From Ottowia thiooxydans DSM 14619 (GTDB lineage Bacteria; Pseudomonadota; Gammaproteobacteria; Burkholderiales; Burkholderiaceae_C), in contig NZ_AUGX01000014.1 of assembly GCF_000422885.1 (NCBI RefSeq), forward strand, positions 124,001 to 188,000: DNA of 64,000 bases. Direction: 5' to 3'. Both the position numbers and the translations under genes were made by a program. Positions within the stretch are counted from its first letter, which is position 1; every line of letters begins with the position of its first letter. Below are positions 55,652 through 63,371 of the stretch, piece by piece. The notes beneath the pieces are model-generated. The model saw only the letters and a program-made list of their open reading frames with translations, had not been told where the DNA came from and did not search any database.

Positions 55652-56800
55652 ATGAAATCGTTTCTTTCTCGCTCATTAGCCCTGCTGACCGTGGCTTGTA
55701 TCAGCGCTTGCGGCACACAGGCGCCTGTCGGCCAATCAGTGTCGGGGCCCGTCGTCTACAAACCCGTACAGAGCACGCAAATTCAACGCGCAGCCGTCGC
55801 ACCAGCGCTGTACGAAGTTGCCTTCTCCGCACGCCAAAATGCTGTGTTTGTAGCTTCTTCGGGAGGCTTCGGTGAGAGTGCCGGGCCCAGCAAAGTGTTG
55901 CGCCTCGATCCCAGGACGCTCGCCGTGCAGGCTGAGATCGAATTGCCGCTGCGTGGATTTGGCGTCGTACTGGATGACGCTTCCAATAGGCTGTACGTCG
56001 GGAACACGACAGAAGGTTCGGTCACCGTGGTGGACACAGCCAGCAACCGGGTGGTGCAGACTGTCCCGTTGATGAAAAAAGTCAAAGGTGCGGATGGCAA
56101 GGAAAAGTATCCGCATCATTTCCGCGAGTTGGTGCTCGATACGGCCAATGCTCGTCTTTTTGCGCCGGGTCTCAGCTCGGATGGCAGTTCGCTGTATGTG
56201 ATGAACACGCGCACGCTCACTCTCGAAAAGGAGCTGCCAGGGCTGGGGGCTGTCGCGACGGGCATCGCTTTGGACGCAGACAACCACCGCTTGTTCGTGT
56301 CCAACATGCGCGGTGGTCTTTACGAAGTCGACACGCGTAGCCTGATTATCAGCAAGAGCTATAACGTGGCCGCAGACCAGATGCTTAATCTGGCCTACGA
56401 CTCCAAAGCCCGGCGACTGTTCGCCACGGACCAGGGCTTGACCAGCATTAGTGAACGCCGTCAGAAGGCTGAGCCCGGTTTCAAGCCCACCCCCGGCAAC
56501 CGCGTCGTGGTATTTGATGCCAACAGTGGAAAAATCACCACCAGTTTGCAGACTGGCGAAGGCCCGATTGCACCGCTGTTGGACTTGCCCCGCCAACGCT
56601 TGTATGTCACCAACCGCGGTGCAGGTAGTCTCAGCGTGTTTGACACGTCCAGCGACAAATTGCTGCAGACGATCGCGCTGCCAACCCATCCGAACAGCAT
56701 GGCGCTGGACAGTCGGAATAACGTACTTTATGTCACGGTTAAAAACGGCCGTAATGATGCACGAGGCAGCAACGAGGCCGTGGTGCGCATCGCTTTCTAA
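55652..56800 (+). CDS. YncE-like seven-bladed beta-propeller lipoprotein
   Basis: A 382-residue protein with lipobox CISAC (Cys about residue 19). It carries repeated ~40-residue blades with the YVTN-type pattern: ASNRLYVGNTTEGSVTVVDT, NRLFVSNMRGGLYEVDTRS, RQRLYVTNRGAGSLSVFDTS and NNVLYVTVKNG. Propellers of this type bind DNA or proteins or act as redox scaffolds. Start: ATG 55652 begins the lipoprotein signal; ATG 55637 is also in frame. Its stop overlaps the PepSY start (TAATG). Context suggests it supports the iron-reduction complex; no catalytic residues can be named. Confidence 0.88.
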   Translation: MKSFLSRSLALLTVACISACGTQAPVGQSVSGPVVYKPVQSTQIQRAAVAPALYEVAFSARQNAVFVASSGGFGESAGPSKVLRLDPRTLAVQAEIELPLRGFGVVLDDASNRLYVGNTTEGSVTVVDTASNRVVQTVPLMKKVKGADGKEKYPHHFRELVLDTANARLFAPGLSSDGSSLYVMNTRTLTLEKELPGLGAVATGIALDADNHRLFVSNMRGGLYEVDTRSLIISKSYNVAADQMLNLAYDSKARRLFATDQGLTSISERRQKAEPGFKPTPGNRVVVFDANSGKITTSLQTGEGPIAPLLDLPRQRLYVTNRGAGSLSVFDTSSDKLLQTIALPTHPNSMALDSRNNVLYVTVKNGRNDARGSNEAVVRIAF

Positions 56801-57426
56801 TGCGGGCAAAAGAGGTTGGCAAGCGAGGCTTCTGGCTTCGGCAACTGCATACTTGGCACTGGATTTCCGCTGCCATCAGCTTGGCCGGAATGCTGATGTT
56901 CGCCGTCACGGGCATCACTCTCAACCACGCAGCCAGCCTGCCATCCCACCCCAGCAAACATGAGCAACGTGCAGCGTTGCCGGCAGACTTGCAGGCGGTG
57001 CTTGAGGCCATTGCAGATAGCGCTACTGATTCAACACCCCCTGAACTCGCGAGTTGGGCTGCCGACACCTTCGCTATCGATATCTCCAGCCTCTCTGCGG
57101 AGGTCAGTCCCGATGAGATTTTCGTGGGGATTCCCATGCCCGGTGGGGAAGGGGCCCTGGTCATTGATCGTGCCGCCGCCAACGCGACCTATACAGTCAC
57201 CAGGCGCGGGTGGGTGGCCTACCTCAATGATTTGCACAAAGGTCGCAACGCTGGCGTCGCCTGGTCGTGGTTCATCGACTGCATGGCGGTCAGTTGCGTG
57301 GTCTTCACGCTGACAGGGTTCGCACTTTTGTGGATGCATGGCCGCACCCGGCCGCTTACCTGGCCATTGACAGGTCTGAGCCTGTTGGCGCCTGTCTTGA
57401 TAGCTTTACTCTTCGTCCATGGCTGA
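56800..57426 (+). CDS. PepSY-domain membrane protein (PepSY_TM, electron-transfer type)
   Basis: A 208-residue protein. TM1 is at ~21-42, preceded by RQLHTWHWISAA and followed by GITLNHA. A ~100-residue periplasmic PepSY region follows (VGIPMPGGEGALVIDRAAAN). Two more helices lie at ~155-180 (CMAVSCVVFTLTGFALLWM) and ~185-205 (LTGLSLLAPVLIALLFV). Conserved His (H17, H20, H43, and in LNDLHKGRN) are candidate heme ligands, as proposed for this reductase family. The C-terminus is short and stops 3 bp before the inverted-repeat element at 57429. It may therefore have been trimmed by that insertion. Confidence 0.85.
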   Translation: MRAKEVGKRGFWLRQLHTWHWISAAISLAGMLMFAVTGITLNHAASLPSHPSKHEQRAALPADLQAVLEAIADSATDSTPPELASWAADTFAIDISSLSAEVSPDEIFVGIPMPGGEGALVIDRAAANATYTVTRRGWVAYLNDLHKGRNAGVAWSWFIDCMAVSCVVFTLTGFALLWMHGRTRPLTWPLTGLSLLAPVLIALLFVHG

Positions 57427-57428
57427 AA

Positions 57429-57594
57429 CTAGTGTCTAGTTGCATAAATCCTGCTGCATTCAACCCGCCCGGCATCCCCGGCTGCGGTGTTGCAACTCCT
57501 CGCCATAGCTACGGCTATGGCTGCGGGTTGCGCCTTGCAGCCGGGGCGCCAGAGGCCTTTCGGTGCAACGCAGACTCATGCAACTAGACACTAG
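57429..57594. mobile_element. 166-bp inverted-repeat element (MITE-like) inserted in the operon
   Basis: Perfect 17-bp terminal inverted repeats CTAGTGTCTAGTTGCAT (57429-57445) and ATGCAACTAGACACTAG (57578-57594). Inside are nested pairs: CCCCGGCTGC/GCAGCCGGGG (57476-57485, 57537-57546), GCAAC/GTTGC (57492-57496, 57527-57531) and CCATAGC/GCTATGG around TACG (57503-57520). The outermost CTAG on each side could be a 4-bp target duplication, leaving 13-bp ends TGTCTAGTTGCAT. No transposase is present. It separates two genes of an otherwise overlapping operon. Confidence 0.75.
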
Positions 57595-58606
57595 CCCCAA
57601 CCGCGTGTTCTTGCCGGTTGACTCTGGTGAGAACAAGCCTGCGGTGCCGCCTGCCGGCTACCCAATGCACCGGTTCGAGGGGACAGCGATGGGAACACAC
57701 TGGTCGGTTCAAGCTTATGCGCCAAAGAATGTGGAACCCCAGCGTTTACGCATGGCCGTCATGCAGGAATTGGCCCAGGCCATCGAACTGTTCAGTACCT
57801 GGCAGGCTGACAGCGAGGTAGCCCGCTTCAATGCGGCTCCTGCAGGCGACTGGCAATTTTCCGCACCCTGTTGGGCTCTGCTGGAAAGTAGCCTGGCCTG
57901 GGCGGATGCCAGCGGTGGCGCGGTCGATCCCACGCTCGGTGCGCTGGTGAATTTGTGGGGTTTTGGTCCGGAGGGGCCGCGTCCGGAGCGGGCACCTCTC
58001 CCGACTCAGCATGAGATTGATAGGGGGTTACGTGCTAGCGGATGGCGAAATGTCCAAATGGATTCGACAAGGCGAACACTGCATAAACCCGCTGGCCTGC
58101 AACTTGATTTCAGCGGTATTGCCAAGGGCTGGGCGGTTGACCAAGTTTCTTCCAGGTTGGTGCGCGAAGGGGCCTGCGTGCACTTGGTCGAAATCGGTGG
58201 GGAGCTCAAGAGCCGCGGGCTAAGACACGATCTGCAACCCTGGTGGGTGCTTTTGCAAAATAGCGGCGCTGGCCCTCGAAGCTTGTTGGCATTGGTGGAT
58301 ATGGCAGTGGCCACCTCGGGCGACACCCATCATCATTTCAACCATCAGGGGCGCCGATATGCGCATACCTTGGACGGCCAAAGCGGTTGGCCCATCGCGC
58401 ATGGCACGGCTTCAGTGACCGTGTTGCACCGCGAGGCCATGCAGGCAGACGTCCACGCAACGATCTTGACTGTCATGGAACCTCAGCGGGCCATGGACTG
58501 GGCTGAACGGTATGGACTCGCCGCGCTGCTGACGGTACGCACTAACGAAGGCGTGGAGGAACATCTCAGTACGGCCATGATGGCTATGTTGGATTCATCA
58601 GAATGA
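57563..58606 (+). CDS. apbE: FAD:protein FMN transferase (ApbE family)
   Basis: A 347-residue ApbE-type enzyme that transfers FMN from FAD to a Thr/Ser of target proteins. Motifs: FEGTAMGTHWSVQAYAP, IELFSTWQADSEVARFN, GAVDPTLGALVNLWGFGPEG, LQLDFSGIAKGWAVDQVSS, YAHTLDGQSGWPI and the metal Asp in AMQADVHATILTVME. No signal peptide or lipobox is visible, although ApbE usually acts outside the cytoplasm. GTG 57563 lies in the repeat element and follows AGAGG; ATG 57578, 57665 and 57689 are alternatives, the last starting at MGTHWS. It overlaps the reductase gene by 4 nt. The likely target is the DUF2271 protein. Confidence 0.92.
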   Translation: MQRRLMQLDTSPNRVFLPVDSGENKPAVPPAGYPMHRFEGTAMGTHWSVQAYAPKNVEPQRLRMAVMQELAQAIELFSTWQADSEVARFNAAPAGDWQFSAPCWALLESSLAWADASGGAVDPTLGALVNLWGFGPEGPRPERAPLPTQHEIDRGLRASGWRNVQMDSTRRTLHKPAGLQLDFSGIAKGWAVDQVSSRLVREGACVHLVEIGGELKSRGLRHDLQPWWVLLQNSGAGPRSLLALVDMAVATSGDTHHHFNHQGRRYAHTLDGQSGWPIAHGTASVTVLHREAMQADVHATILTVMEPQRAMDWAERYGLAALLTVRTNEGVEEHLSTAMMAMLDSSE

Positions 58607-60003
58607 CGGTCGACTCGAGCCGTTGGATATGGGCGGCGTTCGCCTGTGTTGTGTGGCTGTCTTTGTGGATCCGACCGATGCGTAAAAAGCTCGGCACCTG
58701 GCAGCCCGCTCGCGGGATCGCTCGACGTCTCCCTACTAAAGAACACGCTCCATCATTGCTGATTGGCTATGCGAGCCAGAGCGGTTTCGCAGCCCTATTG
58801 GCTGAAGATTTGGCACGCAACCTGGCAGCGGGCGGTCACCCGGCGCACGCTCGATCTTTGCACAGCCTAAGCGCGCTCGACATCAGCAAGGCAGATCGCA
58901 TGCTTTTCATTGTGAGCACCACGGGCGAGGGCGACGCACCTGACAATGCCGCTGCGTTCGTTTCACGCGTGATGAGCGGCACACTCAATCTTCAGCAACT
59001 ACGCTACGGGTTTTTGGCCTTGGGCGACAGCAGCTATGCGAATTTTTGCCGCTTTGGCAGAGAGCTGGACGCCTGGTTGATCTCAGCCGGTGCAATCCCG
59101 GCCTTCAGCCGTATTGAGGTCGACGGCGCCCGCGCAGCCGCTTTGGACATGTGGCGTCAAGCCGTTGAACGTTTTACTGACCATACCTTGGCGGTTGACC
59201 CGTTGCCTTCTCGGCAGGCAGTACTCGCGCAGCGTTGGGTGCTGGTTCGGCGTGAGATCTTGAATAGCGGCAGTCCTGGTGCGCCCATTCACCATATAGT
59301 GCTGCGGCCAAAGGAGCCTGCTGTGCAATGGCAGGCTGGAGACGTGGCGCGGGTATGGATCCCCAATAATTCCGACGATATGCCCATGAGCCGCGATTAC
59401 ACGCTGGCATCATTGCCGCAGAGTGGTTATGCGGAATTAATGGTGCGGGAGGTTTTGAGGCCAGATGGTCAGCGGGGTCTGGGATCTGGTTGGCTGGGCC
59501 ACGGGCTGGCGATAGGCGGTGAGCTCAGAATGGAGATTCGCTACAACCGTGAATTCCACGGTCCGGAGGCCACCATACCGCTGATTCTGATCGGTAACGG
59601 CACGGGTTTGGCAGGTCTGATCGCTCACCTGGAGGCGCGTGCGCTGGCGCAGCAGCTCGGTCAGCCTATAGGGCCTGCCTGGCTCTTGTTTGGTGAACGA
59701 ACTTGCCAATTTGATGCGCTGTGCAGTGAAAGACTTGAAGGCTGGCTTGCCTCCGGCGTGCTCACGCGATTGAATCGTGCTTTCTCCCGGGATGCAGAAG
59801 CGTCTGCACATTACGTACAGGACTTTATCGGCCTTTATCGTGACCTGTTGCAGCATTGGGTGAGCCACGGCGCGGCCGTTTATGTCTGTGGTCAGCGCGA
59901 GGGCATGGCGAGCGGCGTGGATGCAGCGCTGCGACAGGCGTTGGGCGAAACCCTTCTAGAACAACTGACCATTAAGGGCCGGTACAGGCGGGATGTCTAC
60001 TGA
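58603..60003 (+). CDS. Membrane-anchored NADPH:flavodoxin/FNR-type reductase (sulfite-reductase flavoprotein alpha-like)
   Basis: A 466-residue diflavin reductase. A single N-terminal helix (~8-22, WIWAAFACVVWLSLW) is followed by RPMRKK, so the catalytic part is cytoplasmic. The flavodoxin domain (~50-190) has LIGYASQSGFAALLAEDLAR, VSTTGEGDAPDNAA and GDSSYANFCRFG. The FNR domain has FAD-binding RDYTLASLPQSGYAELMV, and NAD(P)-binding GNGTGLAGLIAHLEARALAQ and VYVCGQREGMASGVDAAL. It should pass electrons from NADPH to the PepSY membrane protein. It ends before a terminator shared with the GH81 gene. Confidence 0.9.
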   Translation: MTVDSSRWIWAAFACVVWLSLWIRPMRKKLGTWQPARGIARRLPTKEHAPSLLIGYASQSGFAALLAEDLARNLAAGGHPAHARSLHSLSALDISKADRMLFIVSTTGEGDAPDNAAAFVSRVMSGTLNLQQLRYGFLALGDSSYANFCRFGRELDAWLISAGAIPAFSRIEVDGARAAALDMWRQAVERFTDHTLAVDPLPSRQAVLAQRWVLVRREILNSGSPGAPIHHIVLRPKEPAVQWQAGDVARVWIPNNSDDMPMSRDYTLASLPQSGYAELMVREVLRPDGQRGLGSGWLGHGLAIGGELRMEIRYNREFHGPEATIPLILIGNGTGLAGLIAHLEARALAQQLGQPIGPAWLLFGERTCQFDALCSERLEGWLASGVLTRLNRAFSRDAEASAHYVQDFIGLYRDLLQHWVSHGAAVYVCGQREGMASGVDAALRQALGETLLEQLTIKGRYRRDVY

Positions 60004-60086
60004 TGTGAGTCGCTTGCGCAACGCGTGGGTACTGAATTTAATTGATTTGGCGGAGGCATCTCCAGGGAACTCGGTCACTCCTGGAT

Positions 60087-60117
60087 CACTTCAAGCGGCT
60101 CAGAGCCGCTTGAAGTG
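60087..60117. terminator. Bidirectional dyad between the reductase gene and GH81 gene
   Basis: CACTTCAAGCGGCTC-A-GAGCCGCTTGAAGTG has perfect 15-bp arms around one nucleotide. It lies in the gap between convergent genes and probably terminates both transcripts. Confidence 0.75.
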
Positions 60118-60132
60118 AGTTGAGTCAAAGGT

Positions 60133-63108
60133 CTATTGCTTCAGCGTTGACAGCCACCACAACACATTGGTGTTGTTAGACGGGGTTGAGGCATCTTTCA
60201 GGATGTCTGGATCTACACCTGGTGCAGCATAGGTGCCCGAGACCACTTCCTTGGTGTTGGAATCCACGTAGGAGAAGGGCGTGCCTACCGAGTTGGCCAT
60301 GAAGCTGGTGGTTTGCTGAGGCAGCTTGGCCATGTAGCTGGTATAGCGCTGGAAAGCTGCTGCAGGGTCGTTCAATCCGTTGGCCGAGTTGATGATCTGG
60401 CGCCAGCTGTACAGCACCCGCGCCTGGCCAGCGCAGTCGGCAGCCGGCATGAGCGAAGGAGCGCCCGTGGCGGTTGTACCGCACTGAGCCCCTACCGGCG
60501 AGCCCGCAAACAGCTTGTCAAACAGAGCGGTATCGTTGGCCTCCAGTTGGAGCAGTGCCTTGGCATGGTGGCTTGCCCACTCACGAGACAAGATATAGGA
60601 GGACAGCGGGCTGATTGGCAAGATTTGAATGCCTACACGGTATGTTTCGCGTTGACCGAAGAACACCTGCGTTTCAGTAAGGTTGAAGCGTTTGATGCCA
60701 ACCGTGATGAGCTTGTTGGGGTCAGCCGTCACGGATCCGCCGCCTTTCAGGGGAATCTCGATGGGCGTGACATCCTGGAACACACTGTTGGTCGGGGTGA
60801 CCTGGTACATGGATTGTGCGGAGCGAATTTCCCCAGCCGCCATGATCATGCCCATAGCCTGCATTTCAGGGTTGCCGGTGGCAGCTCCCCACAGCACCAG
60901 GCCGTAGTCGGCGTGAATAGCTTCGCTGGATGATTCAGTGTTTCCACCGTTGGCGTCCGGGCCGGCATCAGCCACGTTCTGCATGCGGAACCAGTCGTAG
61001 GTGCGGGTAATCGGAAAATAGGTGTCTTCGCTGCTGTAGTTGGCAATGTCCCGCGCCAGGGTGTTAACCGCTTCCTTGTACTTGTCACGCCAGGGAGTGT
61101 CGTAGCGTCCCAGCACGGCAGAGGCGTACAGGAAGTAGCCGTAGTGGAACATGTGGTCCAGGTACGTGGCGTTGTAGAAATCCTGTTCGTAGTCGTTCTG
61201 CAGGAAGGGTCGATTGGTGACCGTGCCGCCGTTGGTGACGTCGTAGCGGAAGTAATCCTGCATTTTCTTGGTGAGCTTTGCGCTCCACTCTGGATCGTCA
61301 TCGTCCTTCGCGTCGAACCAGGGGTTGAGGGTCGACTTGAGGAAGTCGAGCATCTCATTGCGGATATCGCGCCCTTCGTCTCCTAGCTGGGCCGCGATGA
61401 GCACGAGGCGCGCAATGTTACCCACGTATTTTCCGCAGAGGTATGACTCATAGTTGCAGTGCGCGATATAGCCCTTGACGCTGGCAGCATCGGCGCGGAG
61501 CGAAGCCAGCACCGGAGCGCGGTCAGCGGGTTTGATGGTCCCCGCGCCTTGCCAGAGTTGCTCCGCCTGGGAGGAATGCTGCAGAACCTCTGGAATCTTC
61601 AGGGTCTGTGTCCAGGAGTTTCCGATGACGCCCGTCATGGTGCCGAAGTTGGAGCGGTACTTCAGTGCCACAGTGGGGGCGTTTGCCATGGATTTGAGGT
61701 GGAGTTGATCAAACGCCATCATGAGCAGGCGATTGCCTGAGGCGGTTGAGCCGTCCAGGGTTTCTGTACTCCAGCCATAGCGCACGGTGGAGTCGTTGCC
61801 GCCGGCGTACTGCAGGTTGATAGAGGAGGTGACGGGGTACTCAACCGAATGCTTGTCGAGCAGGGCTTCCTCTGCCGCGTAGCTCACCACGGTGGGGGCA
61901 GGCGCAGATGCAATGGGCTCTTCGTTCACAAACGCTGTGCGCACTGTGCCGTTAAAGGGCTGGCTGAACACGTAGGTGCGCGAAGGAATATCCCAGGTCA
62001 AGGTGACCGGCGATGAGGTGTACACCACCATCACGCGTTGCATGAAAGCCAAATTCGGGTCGCTGCTGACGGAATTGTCAGAGGTGCGATAAACGAAGCG
62101 GAATTTCTTACCGGTGAGGTCCGGTGTGGTGGGGGCGCCGCCATTTTCGGCAAATGGCTTGACCTCTCCGTTATCTGCAGACACGGCATGGATTTCTGGG
62201 ATGGCTTCCCATTTGTTGGGGTCGCCTTTTCCTGGGTCGATGGGAAGGCGGGTGACAGGGTCCTTGGCCTCTTGTGCTCTAAGCCCTTGGCCCAGGCCGA
62301 TCTGCGGGCGCAAATTGAGGTACTTTGCCGTGATGTAAGGCGAGCCGGCAGCCATGATGATCTGCATACTGGGCAGGCCCGCACCGTTAGCTGTTTTGCC
62401 ATACCAGGAGGTTGCTACGGTCAGCTCATCCTTGTGGTCAATGCGGCGGGTCAGCCGTCCGCCACTGGCGGGCAGATAGGTCAGTTGCAGATCCGGATTT
62501 GGCGATGGCACCATGATGTACGGCGCTGCATCAACGTAATACGGATTGGACATGTCCAGCAGCGCACCCGGTTTGGGGATGTAGCGCTTACGCGGAAAAG
62601 CCACGTTGACCATGCCCATTCTGTCATCGAGCCATGCCTGGTTCGGAAAGGCGAAAACGGACTGCTCACGCGCATCGCCCTGGATCCCCAGGGGCACGTC
62701 TAGATTGCGAGGGCTTTGGTAGAAGAACGACTTGTACCATTTGCCCGTGGGCAGCGGGCGGCCGGACATGCCCTCCACCAGGGTGAAGTTCTTATTGGCT
62801 GGCTGAAAGGGGTTGGTAACTGAGCCACCGCCTAGCACCGTAGCGGGATCCACGGTGGAAATGGCAGGGAGGTCAGAGGCTTTAGCCGTCAATAAGCTGG
62901 AAGCTTTTGCCTTCGATTGGCTGGGGACCAGCGTGGCAGGAATACTGATGTCCGCCAGCACGGGGGCGACCCGTGCGGGGGGATGGTCGCTGTAGGCCGA
63001 GCTGCTGGAGCTATCGCTTCCTCCGCAGGCTACCAGACCGGCGGCGCCGAACAGGCCCATGGTTAGCAGCCCGAGGCGCTGCTTGTCTGACCATTTCAAA
63101 CTCGTCAT
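60133..63108 (-). CDS. GH81 endo-beta-1,3-glucanase lipoprotein
   Basis: A 991-residue secreted enzyme. The signal and lipobox are GLFGAAGLVAC, followed by a Ser-rich tether. The GH81 N-terminal beta-sandwich includes NPFQPANKNFTLVEGMSGRP and KSFFYQSPRNLDVPLGIQGD. The catalytic helical region has PWFDAKDDDDPEWSAK, DHMFHYGYFLYASAVLGRYD and the acidic motif GGNTESSSEAIHADYGLVLW with the catalytic Glu. It hydrolyses internal beta-1,3-glucan (laminarin, curdlan, fungal cell wall). ATG 63108 has GAGGAA upstream; the frame extends to 63171. GH81 is mainly fungal or Gram-positive, so its presence here is notable. Confidence 0.88.
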   Translation of the reverse strand: MTSLKWSDKQRLGLLTMGLFGAAGLVACGGSDSSSSSAYSDHPPARVAPVLADISIPATLVPSQSKAKASSLLTAKASDLPAISTVDPATVLGGGSVTNPFQPANKNFTLVEGMSGRPLPTGKWYKSFFYQSPRNLDVPLGIQGDAREQSVFAFPNQAWLDDRMGMVNVAFPRKRYIPKPGALLDMSNPYYVDAAPYIMVPSPNPDLQLTYLPASGGRLTRRIDHKDELTVATSWYGKTANGAGLPSMQIIMAAGSPYITAKYLNLRPQIGLGQGLRAQEAKDPVTRLPIDPGKGDPNKWEAIPEIHAVSADNGEVKPFAENGGAPTTPDLTGKKFRFVYRTSDNSVSSDPNLAFMQRVMVVYTSSPVTLTWDIPSRTYVFSQPFNGTVRTAFVNEEPIASAPAPTVVSYAAEEALLDKHSVEYPVTSSINLQYAGGNDSTVRYGWSTETLDGSTASGNRLLMMAFDQLHLKSMANAPTVALKYRSNFGTMTGVIGNSWTQTLKIPEVLQHSSQAEQLWQGAGTIKPADRAPVLASLRADAASVKGYIAHCNYESYLCGKYVGNIARLVLIAAQLGDEGRDIRNEMLDFLKSTLNPWFDAKDDDDPEWSAKLTKKMQDYFRYDVTNGGTVTNRPFLQNDYEQDFYNATYLDHMFHYGYFLYASAVLGRYDTPWRDKYKEAVNTLARDIANYSSEDTYFPITRTYDWFRMQNVADAGPDANGGNTESSSEAIHADYGLVLWGAATGNPEMQAMGMIMAAGEIRSAQSMYQVTPTNSVFQDVTPIEIPLKGGGSVTADPNKLITVGIKRFNLTETQVFFGQRETYRVGIQILPISPLSSYILSREWASHHAKALLQLEANDTALFDKLFAGSPVGAQCGTTATGAPSLMPAADCAGQARVLYSWRQIINSANGLNDPAAAFQRYTSYMAKLPQQTTSFMANSVGTPFSYVDSNTKEVVSGTYAAPGVDPDILKDASTPSNNTNVLWWLSTLKQ

Positions 63109-63371
63109 AGTGATTTCCTCATCCGGAGAACTAAATGATACGTGCTCACCCGCACGATCTGCACAGAGCATCGTTAGATCATGAGTACGTTCTAAGCGTG
63201 AAGTTGAATATACGCAGTGCTCGCCGATGGCGAAAGTGCCATGAACAGAGGAAGCGTCCCAGGTTAAGGGAATGCGTTCCGCGAAGAGCGTGAACCCATT
63301 TAGGTCTCGGCAAAATGTCTAGCCCTGGGGTGCCCTAAGAGACTTTGAACAGGCTCTAAGGAGTCAGGGAG

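Noticed and set aside
55736-56809. 357-codon open frame opposite the beta-propeller gene
   Set aside because: The plus-strand frame has signal peptide, lipobox and repeated blades; the antisense frame has nothing.
57429-57594. Reading the 166-bp element as a simple terminator
   Set aside because: It lacks a T tract, has far too long arms and several nested stems, and apbE and the reductase downstream need the same transcript.
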